DNA of 64,000 nucleotides from Kribbella jiaozuonensis. Its GTDB lineage: Bacteria > Actinomycetota > Actinomycetes > Propionibacteriales > Kribbellaceae. The stretch lies in assembly GCF_005233875.1 (NCBI RefSeq), contig NZ_SZPZ01000001.1:1674001-1738000 (forward strand), read 5' to 3'. The notes under the pieces are model-generated. The model saw only the letters and a list, made by a program, of their open reading frames with translations, was not told the origin of the DNA and made no database searches. Positions 1 to 8,074 of the stretch are shown piece after piece (within the stretch, counting starts at the first letter, position 1; the number at the start of each line of letters is the position of its first letter). Both the position numbers and the translations under genes were made by a program.

Positions 1-239
1 TCCGGCGTGAACGCCAGCCAGTCGACCACGACGTCGAAGTCCTGCCCCGCAACCTCGGCGAACGCCGCAGTGTCCTCGATGTCAGCTTGGATCTGCCGCA
101 CTTCCACCGGCAGCGGCCGGCTCGCGGTCTTGCCCCGGTTCACGACCGTCAGGTCGAGCCCCACCTCGACGGCACGCGACGAGCACGCCGAGCTGATGAT
201 CCCGGTCCCACCCAGAAACAGAACTCGCAAGTCAGTCAC
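1..239 (-). CDS. NAD-dependent epimerase/dehydratase family protein, N-terminal part
   Basis: The gene runs off the left edge, so only about 79 N-terminal residues are visible. A GTG start at 239 leads straight into a Rossmann glycine motif (FLGGTGIIS, residues 7-15), followed by VNRGK after the second strand and a QADIED segment where extended short-chain dehydrogenases contact the adenine. This is the normal opening of the epimerase/dehydratase family, which oxidises or epimerises sugars or sugar nucleotides in the cytoplasm. The substrate cannot be told. It is divergent from the aldo/keto reductase at 326, with about 86 bases between them. Confidence 0.75.
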   Translation of the reverse strand, partial: MTDLRVLFLGGTGIISSACSSRAVEVGLDLTVVNRGKTASRPLPVEVRQIQADIEDTAAFAEVAGQDFDVVVDWLAFTP

Positions 240-325
240 TCGCCCGAGTCTTCCAGACCGACCCACCCACCGCAGCGTTGTCCACATGCCGACGGTCAGA
301 CTGTCCAGCACACACAGGAGGAATG

Positions 326-1129
326 ATGCTGGAGCTTGCCGGCCGGGTTGCCCTTGGTCTCGCCGGATTCTCGATGACGCCGCGGGACCGAACCGCCGAC
401 CTCGCAACGATTCGCGCCGCCGGTGCCACGATCCTCGACACCGCGCGCGCCTACGCCCAGGTAGACAATCCGCTGTACGGCGAAGAGCTTGCCGCCGAGG
501 CCGTCGACGGTACGAGCGTGATCGTCGGCACGAAGGGCGGCCACTCCCGGATCAACGCCGACACCTGGGACGCGGACATCAGCGCAGCCCGGATCCGGGC
601 CGACGTCGAGTCGAGCCTGCGGGTCTTCGGGCGCGAGCAACTCGATCTCTACTACCTCCACCGGGTCGACCTCGCCGACCAACCCGTGGAGGAGGGCGTC
701 GCCGCGCTGACGTCCCTCCGTGACGAGGGCAAGCTGGCGCGGATCGGCCTGTCGAATGTCACGGTCGCCGAGCTCGATCGCGCAACAGCGGTCGCGCGCG
801 TCGACGCCGTACAGAATCGTCACACCGCCATGGGCCGCGAGGCTGACGATGTCGTCGCCTGGTGCGAGGCCAACGAGGTCCCGTTCTTCGCGTACTCACC
901 CCTGCGCTCGGCGATCCCGGCGCCCCACCTGGCAGCCATCGCCGCCAACCGTGGAGTGTCGCTGCAACGTCTGCAACTGAGCGCTCTGCTGCACTCGTCG
1001 CCGGTCGTCTCCGTGATCTCCGGAGCCACCCGTCCGCAGACGGCCCTCGACTCCATCGCGGCCGAGCGCGAGCCGTGGAGTGCCGAGCTCCAGACGGCCT
1101 ACGAAGCGGATCTAGAGACGGTCCAGTAG
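326..1129 (+). CDS. Aldo/keto reductase family oxidoreductase
   Basis: A 267-residue cytoplasmic NAD(P)H oxidoreductase with an aldo/keto reductase TIM barrel, on the short side for the family (usually 280-340). Family marks are ILDTARAY near residue 35 (catalytic Asp and Tyr), the LDLYYLHRVD strand, GLSNV, and a late SVISGATRP cofactor loop. An AGGAGGA ribosome site sits at 316-322. Two in-frame ATGs follow at 323 and 326; the second has the better spacing and is chosen. The substrate is not evident. Its 3' end faces the TetR gene across about 180 bases that hold a strong hairpin. Confidence 0.85.
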   Translation: MLELAGRVALGLAGFSMTPRDRTADLATIRAAGATILDTARAYAQVDNPLYGEELAAEAVDGTSVIVGTKGGHSRINADTWDADISAARIRADVESSLRVFGREQLDLYYLHRVDLADQPVEEGVAALTSLRDEGKLARIGLSNVTVAELDRATAVARVDAVQNRHTAMGREADDVVAWCEANEVPFFAYSPLRSAIPAPHLAAIAANRGVSLQRLQLSALLHSSPVVSVISGATRPQTALDSIAAEREPWSAELQTAYEADLETVQ

Positions 1130-1264
1130 TTCGTCATCGGCCTTGACCGGATCGGAGCCGCGAGGGGCCGGTCGGCGGACGAGCGCCAGGAGCGCACGCA
1201 GGCGTCGGACCAGATCCGCGTCATACGGATCTGGTCCGGACTGCCGGTACCCACAGCGTCGCAT
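1112..1264 (-). CDS. Possible 50-residue small protein
   Basis: A short reading frame between the convergent aldo/keto reductase and TetR genes. In its favour are a GGAGG-rich ribosome site about 5-10 bases upstream of an ATG at 1264 and mostly G/C-ending codons. The product is Arg/Asp/Leu rich (DADLVRRLRALLALVRR) with one predicted amphipathic helix. Against it, it overlaps the end of the reductase gene and its early codons form the arms of a 13-bp hairpin that could simply be a terminator. I recognise no family. Confidence 0.22.
   Translation of the reverse strand: MRRCGYRQSGPDPYDADLVRRLRALLALVRRPAPRGSDPVKADDELLDRL
1206..1238. terminator. 13-bp perfect hairpin between convergent genes
   Basis: The arms at 1206-1218 and 1226-1238 (CGGACCAGATCCG and its reverse complement) are perfect, around a 7-base loop. 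It lies between the 3' ends of the aldo/keto reductase and TetR genes, where a bidirectional terminator is expected. There is no T-tract on either side, which is common for actinobacterial hairpin terminators. It could instead be a protein-binding dyad. Confidence 0.45.
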
Positions 1265-1308
1265 CCCCAACTCCTCCCAAGGGGATATCGAGACCGGCGG
1301 ACGTGTTG

Positions 1309-1875
1309 TTACAGCGCCTCGCGACTGCGGTACGTCAGGAGGCCTTCGATCCCGCGCAGGAACGTCTCGCAGATCGGCTTCGGATCCGACAGGCAGCCGG
1401 CGGTCATCGCTCCGTCGCGGAGCATGACGAAGTGCCGGGCGGCGGGCTCCGCGTCGATCTTCCCGATGCCGGAGAACAGTTCGGTCATCGTCTCCAGGAA
1501 CCATTCCCGGTGCTTGACGACCGCCTGGTGGACCGGATGCGCCGGGTCCGGATACTCGGCCGCCGCATTGAGGAACGCGCACCCGCGGAAGCCGGCGCTC
1601 TGGATGTCGTCCGTGATCGACCGGCCGACGGTTCGAATCACGTCATCGGCGGTCGAGTCGTCAGCCCGTGCGGCCTGCACCCGCGCGCGGATCGCCTCGT
1701 CGGCCTGGGTCAGGTACGCGACGATCAGGTCGTCCTTGCTGGGGAAGTGCTTGTAGAGCGTGGCGCGCGTCACCTGCGCCTCCCCGATGACGCGGTCGAC
1801 GCCCACGGCGTGAATGCCCTCGGCGTAGAAGAGCCCGGTGGCCTTGCTGAGCAGTCGCGCCCGTGCTTCCGACAT
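1309..1875 (-). CDS. TetR/AcrR family transcriptional regulator
   Basis: A 188-residue repressor. The N-terminal TetR helix-turn-helix spans about residues 8-55 (GIHAVGVDRVIGEAQVTR, then ATLYKHFPSKDDL). The C-terminal ligand domain contains GCAFLNAAAEYPD, typical of the subgroup that controls small membrane or redox proteins. It is divergent from the membrane protein at 1974. Two nearly identical dyads lie between the two starts, so autoregulation plus control of the membrane protein is likely. The ligand is unknown. Confidence 0.9.
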   Translation of the reverse strand: MSEARARLLSKATGLFYAEGIHAVGVDRVIGEAQVTRATLYKHFPSKDDLIVAYLTQADEAIRARVQAARADDSTADDVIRTVGRSITDDIQSAGFRGCAFLNAAAEYPDPAHPVHQAVVKHREWFLETMTELFSGIGKIDAEPAARHFVMLRDGAMTAGCLSDPKPICETFLRGIEGLLTYRSREAL

Positions 1876-1889
1876 GCCCCGAGGTTAGC

Positions 1890-1907
1890 AGATAGAACGG
1901 TCGGTCT
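1890..1907. promoter_or_regulatory. TetR operator, proximal to the regulator gene
   Basis: AGATAGAACGGTCGGTCT lies 15 bases upstream of the TetR ATG. Its reverse complement matches the second site at 1942-1959 in 17 of 18 positions. The core (AGA-N-CG-NN-CG-N-TCT) is an imperfect palindrome, as expected for a TetR dimer. Confidence 0.6.
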
Positions 1908-1941
1908 TGACAACGACGGCCAACAGAGGGAGGGTCGGGGT

Positions 1942-1959
1942 AGACCGATCGTTCTATCT
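1942..1959. promoter_or_regulatory. TetR operator, proximal to the membrane-protein gene
   Basis: AGACCGATCGTTCTATCT ends 14 bases before the ATG at 1974. It is the inverted copy of the site at 1890-1907, with 34 bases between the two. Binding here would cover the ribosome-binding or start region of the membrane-protein gene. Confidence 0.6.
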
Positions 1960-1973
1960 ACGGAGTCAACGAA

Positions 1974-2516
1974 ATGCCGAAGACCCTGCGAACCCTCTAC
2001 CACGCCCGCTTCGGTTTCGCCGTCGTCTGGGCGATCCTGACGATCGCGCTCGCCAAGACCCTCAGTCCCGGAGTCACCGCGCTCCTCGTCGTCTACCCGC
2101 TCTTCGACCTCGCCGCGGCCGTCATCGACTTCCGCTCCTCGGGCACCACCCGCGCGAAGGCGCCGCTCTACGCCAACATGGGCCTCAGCCTGCTTGCTGC
2201 CGTCGGCCTGGCGATCGCGGGCAGTATTCCGAGCGTGCTGCGGGTCTGGGGCGCCTGGGCGATCACCGCGGGTATCGTCCAGCTGATCGTCGCGATCCTC
2301 CGCTACCGCATCGGCGGTCAATGGCCGATGATCCTCAGCGGCGGCATCTCGGTCCTCGCCGGCAGCAGCTTCATCCTGATGGCAGGCCGCCCGGACCCGT
2401 CCCTCACCACCGTCGGCGGCTACGCCATCCTCGGCGGCATCTTCTTCCTCAGCTCCGCACTCCGGATGCGCCAGCTCGCAGCCAAGAGGTCAGGTTCAGC
2501 CCAGTACGCCCAGTAG
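1974..2516 (+). CDS. Small multi-pass membrane protein (DUF308-like)
   Basis: A 180-residue protein with about six hydrophobic segments, in short paired spans (for example around residues 12-30, 35-50, 68-85, 92-110, 120-135 and 145-160). The layout resembles the DUF308/HdeD group of inner-membrane proteins, whose biochemical role is not established. A GGAG ribosome site precedes the ATG. It is divergent from, and very probably repressed by, the TetR protein at 1309-1875. Its last 21 bases overlap the end of the convergent IclR gene. Confidence 0.75.
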   Translation: MPKTLRTLYHARFGFAVVWAILTIALAKTLSPGVTALLVVYPLFDLAAAVIDFRSSGTTRAKAPLYANMGLSLLAAVGLAIAGSIPSVLRVWGAWAITAGIVQLIVAILRYRIGGQWPMILSGGISVLAGSSFILMAGRPDPSLTTVGGYAILGGIFFLSSALRMRQLAAKRSGSAQYAQ

Positions 2517-3237
2517 TTCTTCGGAGATCGAGCGAGCCTCTGCGAGCAGCAGCGGGACGGCCTGCTTGCCGAGCTCCTGCGTCATGCGGAAGCCGGGGCC
2601 GGAGACCGAGATCGCCATCGAGATCGGTACGTCGGGGATCGCGACGGCGTAGCAGACGACGCCTGGTTCCTGTTCGCCGTTGTCGGTGGCAAAGCCGGTA
2701 CGGCGGATCCGGCCGAGTTCCTTGCGGAGCTTGGTCAGATCAGTGATGCTGCGGTCGGTCGCGGCCGGCGATCCGCGCCATCTGCTCGTCGGGCAGATCG
2801 GCCAGGATCGCCTTCCCGACGCCGGTCAGGTGGGTGTACGCGCGATGCCCGACCTCGGTGAACATCCGCATCGCATGCCTCGACGGTGACTGGGCGATGT
2901 AGACGACCATGTGCCCTTCGAGTACGGCGAGATTCGCCGACTCGCCGATCTCCCGGGCGAGCGTGTCCAGGTGCGGCGCCACGATCGGGGCCAGCTGCGA
3001 GTCGACCCGGCCGGCCAGCCTCGTCAGCTTCATCCCGAGTCCGTAGCGGCGGTCCGGCAACTGGCGCACGTACCCGAGCGAGACCAGCGTCTTCAGGAAC
3101 CGGTGCGTCGTCGGCGTCGGTACGTCGATCGCCGCCGAGAGCTCGGTCAGGGTCGAATCGCCGTTGTCGGCCAGTAGCTCGAGAAGGTGGAACGCCCGTT
3201 CGACGGATTGGACACTCCCGGACACCTTGTTCTCCAC
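2496..3237 (-). pseudogene. IclR-family regulator with an internal frameshift
   Basis: From a GTG start at 3237 the frame encodes a normal IclR winged helix (SVQSVERAFHLLELL, then PTTHRFLKTLVSLGYV) and the first half of the effector domain (TGVGKAILADLPDEQMARIAG), then stops at 2740. The missing half continues in another frame from about 2765 to 2496 (TDRSITDL, GFATDNGEQEPGVVCYAVAIP, FRMTQELGKQAVPLLL), so one frameshift lies near 2755-2775. Compared with typical family members about five residues are also missing at the junction, which favours a small real deletion over a one-base read error. It is divergent from the transport cluster at 3456, its expected target. Confidence 0.8.
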
Positions 3238-3285
3238 CGCGCCAGCATAAAGCGCGCCGCGCGCTGGCCAGGTCCGGCCAAGTGG

Positions 3286-3300
3286 TTCCACATATCGGAA
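3286..3300. promoter_or_regulatory. Candidate IclR-type operator
   Basis: TTCCACATATCGGAA is a dyad with TTCC/GGAA arms in the intergenic space between the IclR gene and the divergent transport operon, the usual place for an IclR operator. A TTGACA hexamer at 3319-3324 on the plus strand could be the -35 box of the operon promoter, but I see no convincing -10 box. Confidence 0.35.
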
Positions 3301-3455
3301 GTTCTCTTCCAGATAGTGTTGACAGCTCTCTCGTGCTGCGCCAACCTGATGCAACACCCAAGACCGATAGCTCGCAGCTCTCACCGGCTCGTAGTACATC
3401 GGTGTAGAGAGCTCCTGCCGCCCGCCGGTCGACCCGCTTGCCGAGGGAGACACTC

Positions 3456-4859
3456 ATGACTTCCGGCTCGTTGCTCACCCGCCGCCGATTGCTGCAATCC
3501 GGACTCGGTCTGGCCGCCGCCGGCGTCGCCGGGACCTCGCTGGCCGCGTGTGGCGGCTCGTCGTCCGGTTCGCCCGCGGGCTGGACCGAGGTGACCTTCA
3601 GTTCCGTGGGCGATCCGACCACCCAGAAGATGTTCAAGGACATGATCGCGGCTGCTCAGAAGGAGAGCCTCGACGAACACAAGATCAAGATCGTCTGGAA
3701 ACCCGCACCGGGCGACGACTGGGCCAGCGTCATGCTCCAGTTCGCCTCGGGGACTACGGCCGACCTGCAGCGCATCGACGACGACCGGGTCTACGACCTG
3801 GCCACCAGCGGCAAGATCCTGCAGCTGGACAAGATGATGCAGGACAGCAGCAACGGCTTCGACCTGACGAAGTACAGCCCGACGTTCACCACCAAGGTCG
3901 CGGTCGAGGGGTACCAGTTCTCGATCACGCCGGGGATGAGCGCCAACGCCCTGTACTACAACAAGAAACTCTTCGCCGACGCCGGCCTGACGGCGCCGAC
4001 GTCCTGGGCCGAGGCGTGGAGCTGGGACGAGTTCGACGACGCGGTCAAGAAGCTGACGAAGAAGAGCGGCAACAAGACCGACACCTACGGCCTGCAGTAC
4101 GCCGTCAACACCATCCAGGCCACTGCGTACGGTGCTGGTGACACCGCGCTCTACAACAACCAGACCGAGTGTGGTTACGGCAAACCGGAGACGCTGGACG
4201 CGATCGACAAGCAGGTCTCGTACATCCGCGAGGGATACGCGCCCACCATCGACGTCGAGTACCTGCCGCTGTTCAACGCCGGCAAGCTCGCGATGACCTG
4301 GCAGGCGATGGACATCAGTGCGCAGATCAGCAAGGACGTCGACTGGGACGTGATGCCCTGGCCGAAGACGCCGCTGTTCGCGATGACGAAGAACTACGCG
4401 CGCACCTGGGTCATCCCGAAAACCGCGAAGGACCCGCAGGCCGCATTCCTGGCGATGAAGGCGTTGTGCGGCAAGGCGGCATCGGAGGTCATGGCCAAGG
4501 CCCAGTTCGCCGTACCGGCGCTGACGGAGGTCGCGAAGAGCGCGGCGTTCACCGACCACCCGCGACCGAAGACCGCGAACGTCTGGGCCGAGGCGCTCGG
4601 CAACGTCGCCGGCAAGCCCGTCGACGTACCGTTCCCGCGCGGACCGATCGGTACGGCGCTGGCGGACTCGTTCGTCGAGGGCACCAACGCGAACAACCTG
4701 GTCAGCGGCAAACTGGCCACCGCCGACTATCTCAAGCGCGGCCGGGACGCGGTCAACGCCGAGATCAAGAAGCGCGGCTGGAACGGGACGAAGGGCAAGG
4801 AGTTGCTCGAGAAGGGAGGAGCGCTCTCCGATCCCGACCTGAAGGTTGCGGCCAAGTGA
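3456..4859 (+). CDS. ABC transporter extracellular solute-binding lipoprotein
   Basis: A 467-residue family 1 solute-binding protein that delivers a substrate, probably a sugar or sugar-like compound, to the two permeases encoded next. The N-terminus has a twin-arginine stretch (TRRRLLQ, residues 8-14), a hydrophobic run, and a lipobox LAAC with Cys32, so Tat export and lipid anchoring are likely. AGGGAGA at 3444-3450 supports the ATG at 3456. The stop overlaps the next start (GTGA). No ATPase gene is present; such importers often share one MsiK-type ATPase in actinobacteria. The IclR remnant upstream is the likely former regulator. Confidence 0.92.
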   Translation: MTSGSLLTRRRLLQSGLGLAAAGVAGTSLAACGGSSSGSPAGWTEVTFSSVGDPTTQKMFKDMIAAAQKESLDEHKIKIVWKPAPGDDWASVMLQFASGTTADLQRIDDDRVYDLATSGKILQLDKMMQDSSNGFDLTKYSPTFTTKVAVEGYQFSITPGMSANALYYNKKLFADAGLTAPTSWAEAWSWDEFDDAVKKLTKKSGNKTDTYGLQYAVNTIQATAYGAGDTALYNNQTECGYGKPETLDAIDKQVSYIREGYAPTIDVEYLPLFNAGKLAMTWQAMDISAQISKDVDWDVMPWPKTPLFAMTKNYARTWVIPKTAKDPQAAFLAMKALCGKAASEVMAKAQFAVPALTEVAKSAAFTDHPRPKTANVWAEALGNVAGKPVDVPFPRGPIGTALADSFVEGTNANNLVSGKLATADYLKRGRDAVNAEIKKRGWNGTKGKELLEKGGALSDPDLKVAAK

Positions 4860-5806
4860 CGGCCGCACCGACGATCGAGGCGCCGCCGCCGGTGGCGACG
4901 CCCGTCGACGAGCATCAGGTCCGGCGGCGCGGGGTCCGGCGGCGCAACCTCCGCGGTTGGATGTTCATCGGCCCGGTCGTGATCGGGACGCTGCTGTTCA
5001 ACGTCATCCCGGTGCTGCCGACGCTGGTCACCAGCTTCACCGACTGGGACGGCCTGGCAGCGCCCAAGTTCACCGGGGTCTCCAACTACAAGGAGATGTT
5101 CTCCGGGCAGGATCCGCTGTTCGGCAAGAGCCTGATCAACACGGCGATCTACACGATCGGCTACGTCCCGGTCGGGATCATCATCGGGATCGCGCTGGCC
5201 CTGCTGGTGAACAACCGGCTCCGCGGGATGGCCGTCATCCGGGCGCTGATCTTCCTGCCGTACGTCACGTCGCTGGTCGCGGTCGGCGTGATCAGCCGGT
5301 GGGTGTTCAGCGATCAGTACGGCGTCATCAACGCAGTACTCGCGTCGTTCGGTATCACCGGACCGCACTGGCTGGGTGAGCCCGCGTCGGCGATGGCCGC
5401 GGTGATCGTGACGGCGATCTGGGCGAACATGGGCTTCAACATGGTCATCGTCCTGGCCGGCCTGCAAGGCGTGCCGGAGACGTTGATCGAAGCGGCCACC
5501 CTCGACGGGGCCGGCCGGTTCTCCCGGTTCATCCACGTGACGCTGCCGTTCCTCACGCCGACGATCTTCATGCTGCTGATCCTGCAGACGATCGGCTCGT
5601 TCCAGGTCTTCGCGCTCATCCTGGTGATGACGGGCGGCGGACCGGGCGACGGCACATACGTCTACATCTACCACCTCTGGTACGAGGCGTTCTCGCTGCG
5701 CCGGATGGGCTACGCGTCGGCGCTGGCGATCGTGCTCTTCGTCGTACTGCTCGCGGTCACCTGGATCCAGAACCGGCTCTCGAAGAGGTGGGTGTTCTAC
5801 CAATGA
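4856..5806 (+). CDS. ABC sugar-type permease, MalF-like
   Basis: A 316-residue inner-membrane permease with six predicted transmembrane helices after a basic cytoplasmic N-terminus (residues 1-34). The cytoplasmic EAA loop that docks the ATPase is visible as EAATLDGAG at 212-220, followed by the MTGGGPGDGT segment typical of MalF-type subunits. The GTG start at 4856 overlaps the preceding stop, and its own stop overlaps the next ATG, so the three transporter genes are translationally coupled. Confidence 0.93.
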   Translation: MTAAPTIEAPPPVATPVDEHQVRRRGVRRRNLRGWMFIGPVVIGTLLFNVIPVLPTLVTSFTDWDGLAAPKFTGVSNYKEMFSGQDPLFGKSLINTAIYTIGYVPVGIIIGIALALLVNNRLRGMAVIRALIFLPYVTSLVAVGVISRWVFSDQYGVINAVLASFGITGPHWLGEPASAMAAVIVTAIWANMGFNMVIVLAGLQGVPETLIEAATLDGAGRFSRFIHVTLPFLTPTIFMLLILQTIGSFQVFALILVMTGGGPGDGTYVYIYHLWYEAFSLRRMGYASALAIVLFVVLLAVTWIQNRLSKRWVFYQ

Positions 5807-6639
5807 GGGGGCAGCGACGGATCCTCGGACCGACGGCGACGTACGTCGGCTGCATCATCGTGGCGCTGATTGCCATCGGCCCGTTCGTGTGGATGTTGTC
5901 CAGCTCGTTCAAGGAGCCGGGCGACGTGATCAGTCTGACCCCGCGCCTGCTCCCGAACCCGTTCACGTTCGAGAACTACGAGTACCTGGTCAACAACGGC
6001 GTCCTGCCCTTCATCCGGTTCCTCGGCAACAGCGCCTACATCACGGTGCTGGTGATCATCGGCCGGCTGATGGTCTGCGCGCTCGGTGCCTACGGCTTCG
6101 CGCGGCTGCAGTTCCGCGGCCGGGACGCCGCCTTCGGGCTGCTGCTCGCGTCGCTGATGATCCCGGACATGCTGATGGTGCTGCCGCTGTACTCGGCGTA
6201 CGTCAAGGCAGGTCTGATCGACACCCACTTCCCGTTGATCGTCCCGCCGATCGTCGCCAACACGTTCGGCACCTTCCTGCTCCGGCAGTTCTTCATGACG
6301 ATCCCGAAGGAGTACGACGAAGCCGCGCTGGTCGACGGGGCGAGCCATTTCCGGATCTTCGTGAGCATCATCCTGCCGCTGTCGAAACCGGCGCTGGCCA
6401 CGCTGGCGGTGCTGACCTTCGTCAACGTCTGGAACGACTTCTTCGGCCCGTTGGTGTACCTCAGCGATGTCAACAAGTTCACCGTCCCCGTCGGCCTGGC
6501 GTTCTTCCAGACGCAGGACAGCACGCAGTACGGCCCGCTGATGGCCGGCGCGACGCTGGCCATCATTCCGACCGTCCTGGTCTTCGTGTTCGCGCAGAAG
6601 TACTTCACCCGCGGGATCTCGATGACCGGAATCAAATAA
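5803..6639 (+). CDS. ABC sugar-type permease, MalG-like
   Basis: A 278-residue second permease of the same importer, with six predicted membrane helices. Its EAA loop reads DEAALVDGA at 172-180, and the C-terminus ends in the characteristic GISMTGIK. The ATG at 5803 overlaps the stop of the MalF-like gene (ATGA). The Rieske gene begins 9 bases downstream after a GGAG ribosome site, so the oxidation genes belong to the same transcript. Confidence 0.93.
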   Translation: MRGQRRILGPTATYVGCIIVALIAIGPFVWMLSSSFKEPGDVISLTPRLLPNPFTFENYEYLVNNGVLPFIRFLGNSAYITVLVIIGRLMVCALGAYGFARLQFRGRDAAFGLLLASLMIPDMLMVLPLYSAYVKAGLIDTHFPLIVPPIVANTFGTFLLRQFFMTIPKEYDEAALVDGASHFRIFVSIILPLSKPALATLAVLTFVNVWNDFFGPLVYLSDVNKFTVPVGLAFFQTQDSTQYGPLMAGATLAIIPTVLVFVFAQKYFTRGISMTGIK

Positions 6640-6648
6640 GGAGACAAC

Positions 6649-7095
6649 GTGACCAAGTACGTGGTGGCTACCGTCGACGAGATTCCGCCCGGGTCCCGGA
6701 AGGTGGTCGAGGTCGCCAAGCGCTCGATCGGCGTCTTCAACGTCAAAGGCAACTACTACGCGATCCGCAACCTGTGCCCGCACGGCGGCGGCCCGATGTG
6801 CGAGGGCGTCACCTCGGGGCTGGTCCGCTCGGACAAGCCGGGCAACTACGACTACGTCATGCGCGGCGAGATCATCCGCTGTCCCTGGCACGGCTGGGAG
6901 TTCGAGATCGCCACCGGCCAGTCCTGGTTCGATCCCGCGAAGACCAAGGTCAAGGCCTACCAGACCGGTGTGGAGTCGGGCGAGACCCTGGCCAAGAATC
7001 CGGAGCTGTCCGCGGCCGGTTTCCAGCCCGGCCCGTACTCCGGTGAGATGTACGAGGTCGAGGTCGATCGCGACTATGTCATTGTCAATATCTGA
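6649..7095 (+). CDS. Rieske-type [2Fe-2S] ferredoxin
   Basis: A 148-residue protein with the two Rieske ligand pairs CPH (Cys43, His45) and CPWH (Cys78, His81). There is no catalytic oxygenase domain, so it should act as a soluble electron carrier. The 32 residues between the pairs are about twice the roughly 16-17 usual for Rieske ferredoxins, and the tail after the second pair is also long. The GTG start follows GGAG. The next gene encodes a matching reductase, but no oxygenase alpha subunit lies in the cluster. Confidence 0.88.
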   Translation: MTKYVVATVDEIPPGSRKVVEVAKRSIGVFNVKGNYYAIRNLCPHGGGPMCEGVTSGLVRSDKPGNYDYVMRGEIIRCPWHGWEFEIATGQSWFDPAKTKVKAYQTGVESGETLAKNPELSAAGFQPGPYSGEMYEVEVDRDYVIVNI

Positions 7096-8059
7096 CGCCG
7101 CCGGGATGGTGGGCGAGACGACCATCCCGTTGCGGGTGCAGTCCGTCACGCCGGTCTCGGCCGGCGTGACGGAGCTCGTGCTCGTCGCCGACGACGGCTC
7201 GGACCTGCCGTCGTGGACCCCGGGAAGCCACATCGACGTGGAGATCCGCCCCGGGCTCGTCCGGCAGTACTCGCTGTGCAGCGATCCCGACGATCGTGCC
7301 GGGTGGCGCATCGCCGTACTGCGGGAGCCGGAGAGCCGCGGCGGCTCGATCGCGCTGTGCGAGCGGGTCCGCGCCGGCGACGTACTGACAGCCACCGGGC
7401 CGCGCAACCACTTCCCGCTGCACGAGTCCCCGCGGTACCTGTTCATTGCCGGCGGCATCGGAATTACGCCGATCATCCCGATGATCAAGGCCGCGCACGA
7501 GGCCGGCGCCGACTGGCGGCTGGTGTACGGCGGTCGCAGCGAGGCGTCGATGGCGTATCGGGACGAGCTCGGCAGGATCGATCCCGCGCGCGTACTCGAA
7601 TGGCCGCAGGACCTTCGCGGGCTGATCGAGCTGGATCAGCTCCTGGCCGAACCGCAGCCCGGGACGTTGATCTACTGCTGCGGTCCCGAGCCGCTGATCG
7701 CGGCCGTCGAGGCGAAGAGTGCGCACTGGCCGCACAAGACCCTGCAGGTGGAACGGTTCGCGCCGCGGCCGCTGACCGACGTACCGCCGAACACCTCGTT
7801 CGAGATCGAGCTCGTCGACAGCGACGAGGTGCTCGTCGTACCGCCGGACAGATCCATTCTCGAAGTCGTCGACGAGGCCGGGATCTTCGTCCTGTCGAAC
7901 TGCGAGGAAGGCACCTGCGGGACCTGCCAAACGACTGTGCTGGAAGGCGTTCCGGACCATCGCGACTCCGTTCTCGACGAGGACGAACGCGCCGCCAACG
8001 ACACGATGATGATCTGCGTTTCCCGCGCGCTGTCGTCCCGATTGGTCCTCGACCTTTGA
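7076..8059 (+). CDS. Ferredoxin reductase with C-terminal plant-type [2Fe-2S] domain
   Basis: About 327 residues with the phthalate-dioxygenase-reductase/VanB layout. The flavin domain carries RQYSL (63-67), the pyridine-nucleotide domain GGIGITP (126-132), and the C-terminal ferredoxin domain Cys276, Cys281, Cys284 and Cys314. It would pass electrons from NAD(P)H to the Rieske protein or to an enzyme elsewhere. The ATG at 7076 overlaps the Rieske gene by 20 bases; an in-frame ATG at 7106 is the alternative start. Having its own 2Fe-2S domain as well as a separate Rieske ferredoxin is redundant for a classic oxygenase system. Confidence 0.88.
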   Translation: MSLSISDAAGMVGETTIPLRVQSVTPVSAGVTELVLVADDGSDLPSWTPGSHIDVEIRPGLVRQYSLCSDPDDRAGWRIAVLREPESRGGSIALCERVRAGDVLTATGPRNHFPLHESPRYLFIAGGIGITPIIPMIKAAHEAGADWRLVYGGRSEASMAYRDELGRIDPARVLEWPQDLRGLIELDQLLAEPQPGTLIYCCGPEPLIAAVEAKSAHWPHKTLQVERFAPRPLTDVPPNTSFEIELVDSDEVLVVPPDRSILEVVDEAGIFVLSNCEEGTCGTCQTTVLEGVPDHRDSVLDEDERAANDTMMICVSRALSSRLVLDL

Positions 8060-8074
8060 AAGGTGAGATCACAA

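Noticed and set aside
7..723. Plus-strand frame at the left edge
   Set aside because: It is antisense to an epimerase start and out of frame with the aldo/keto reductase, whose motifs are clear.
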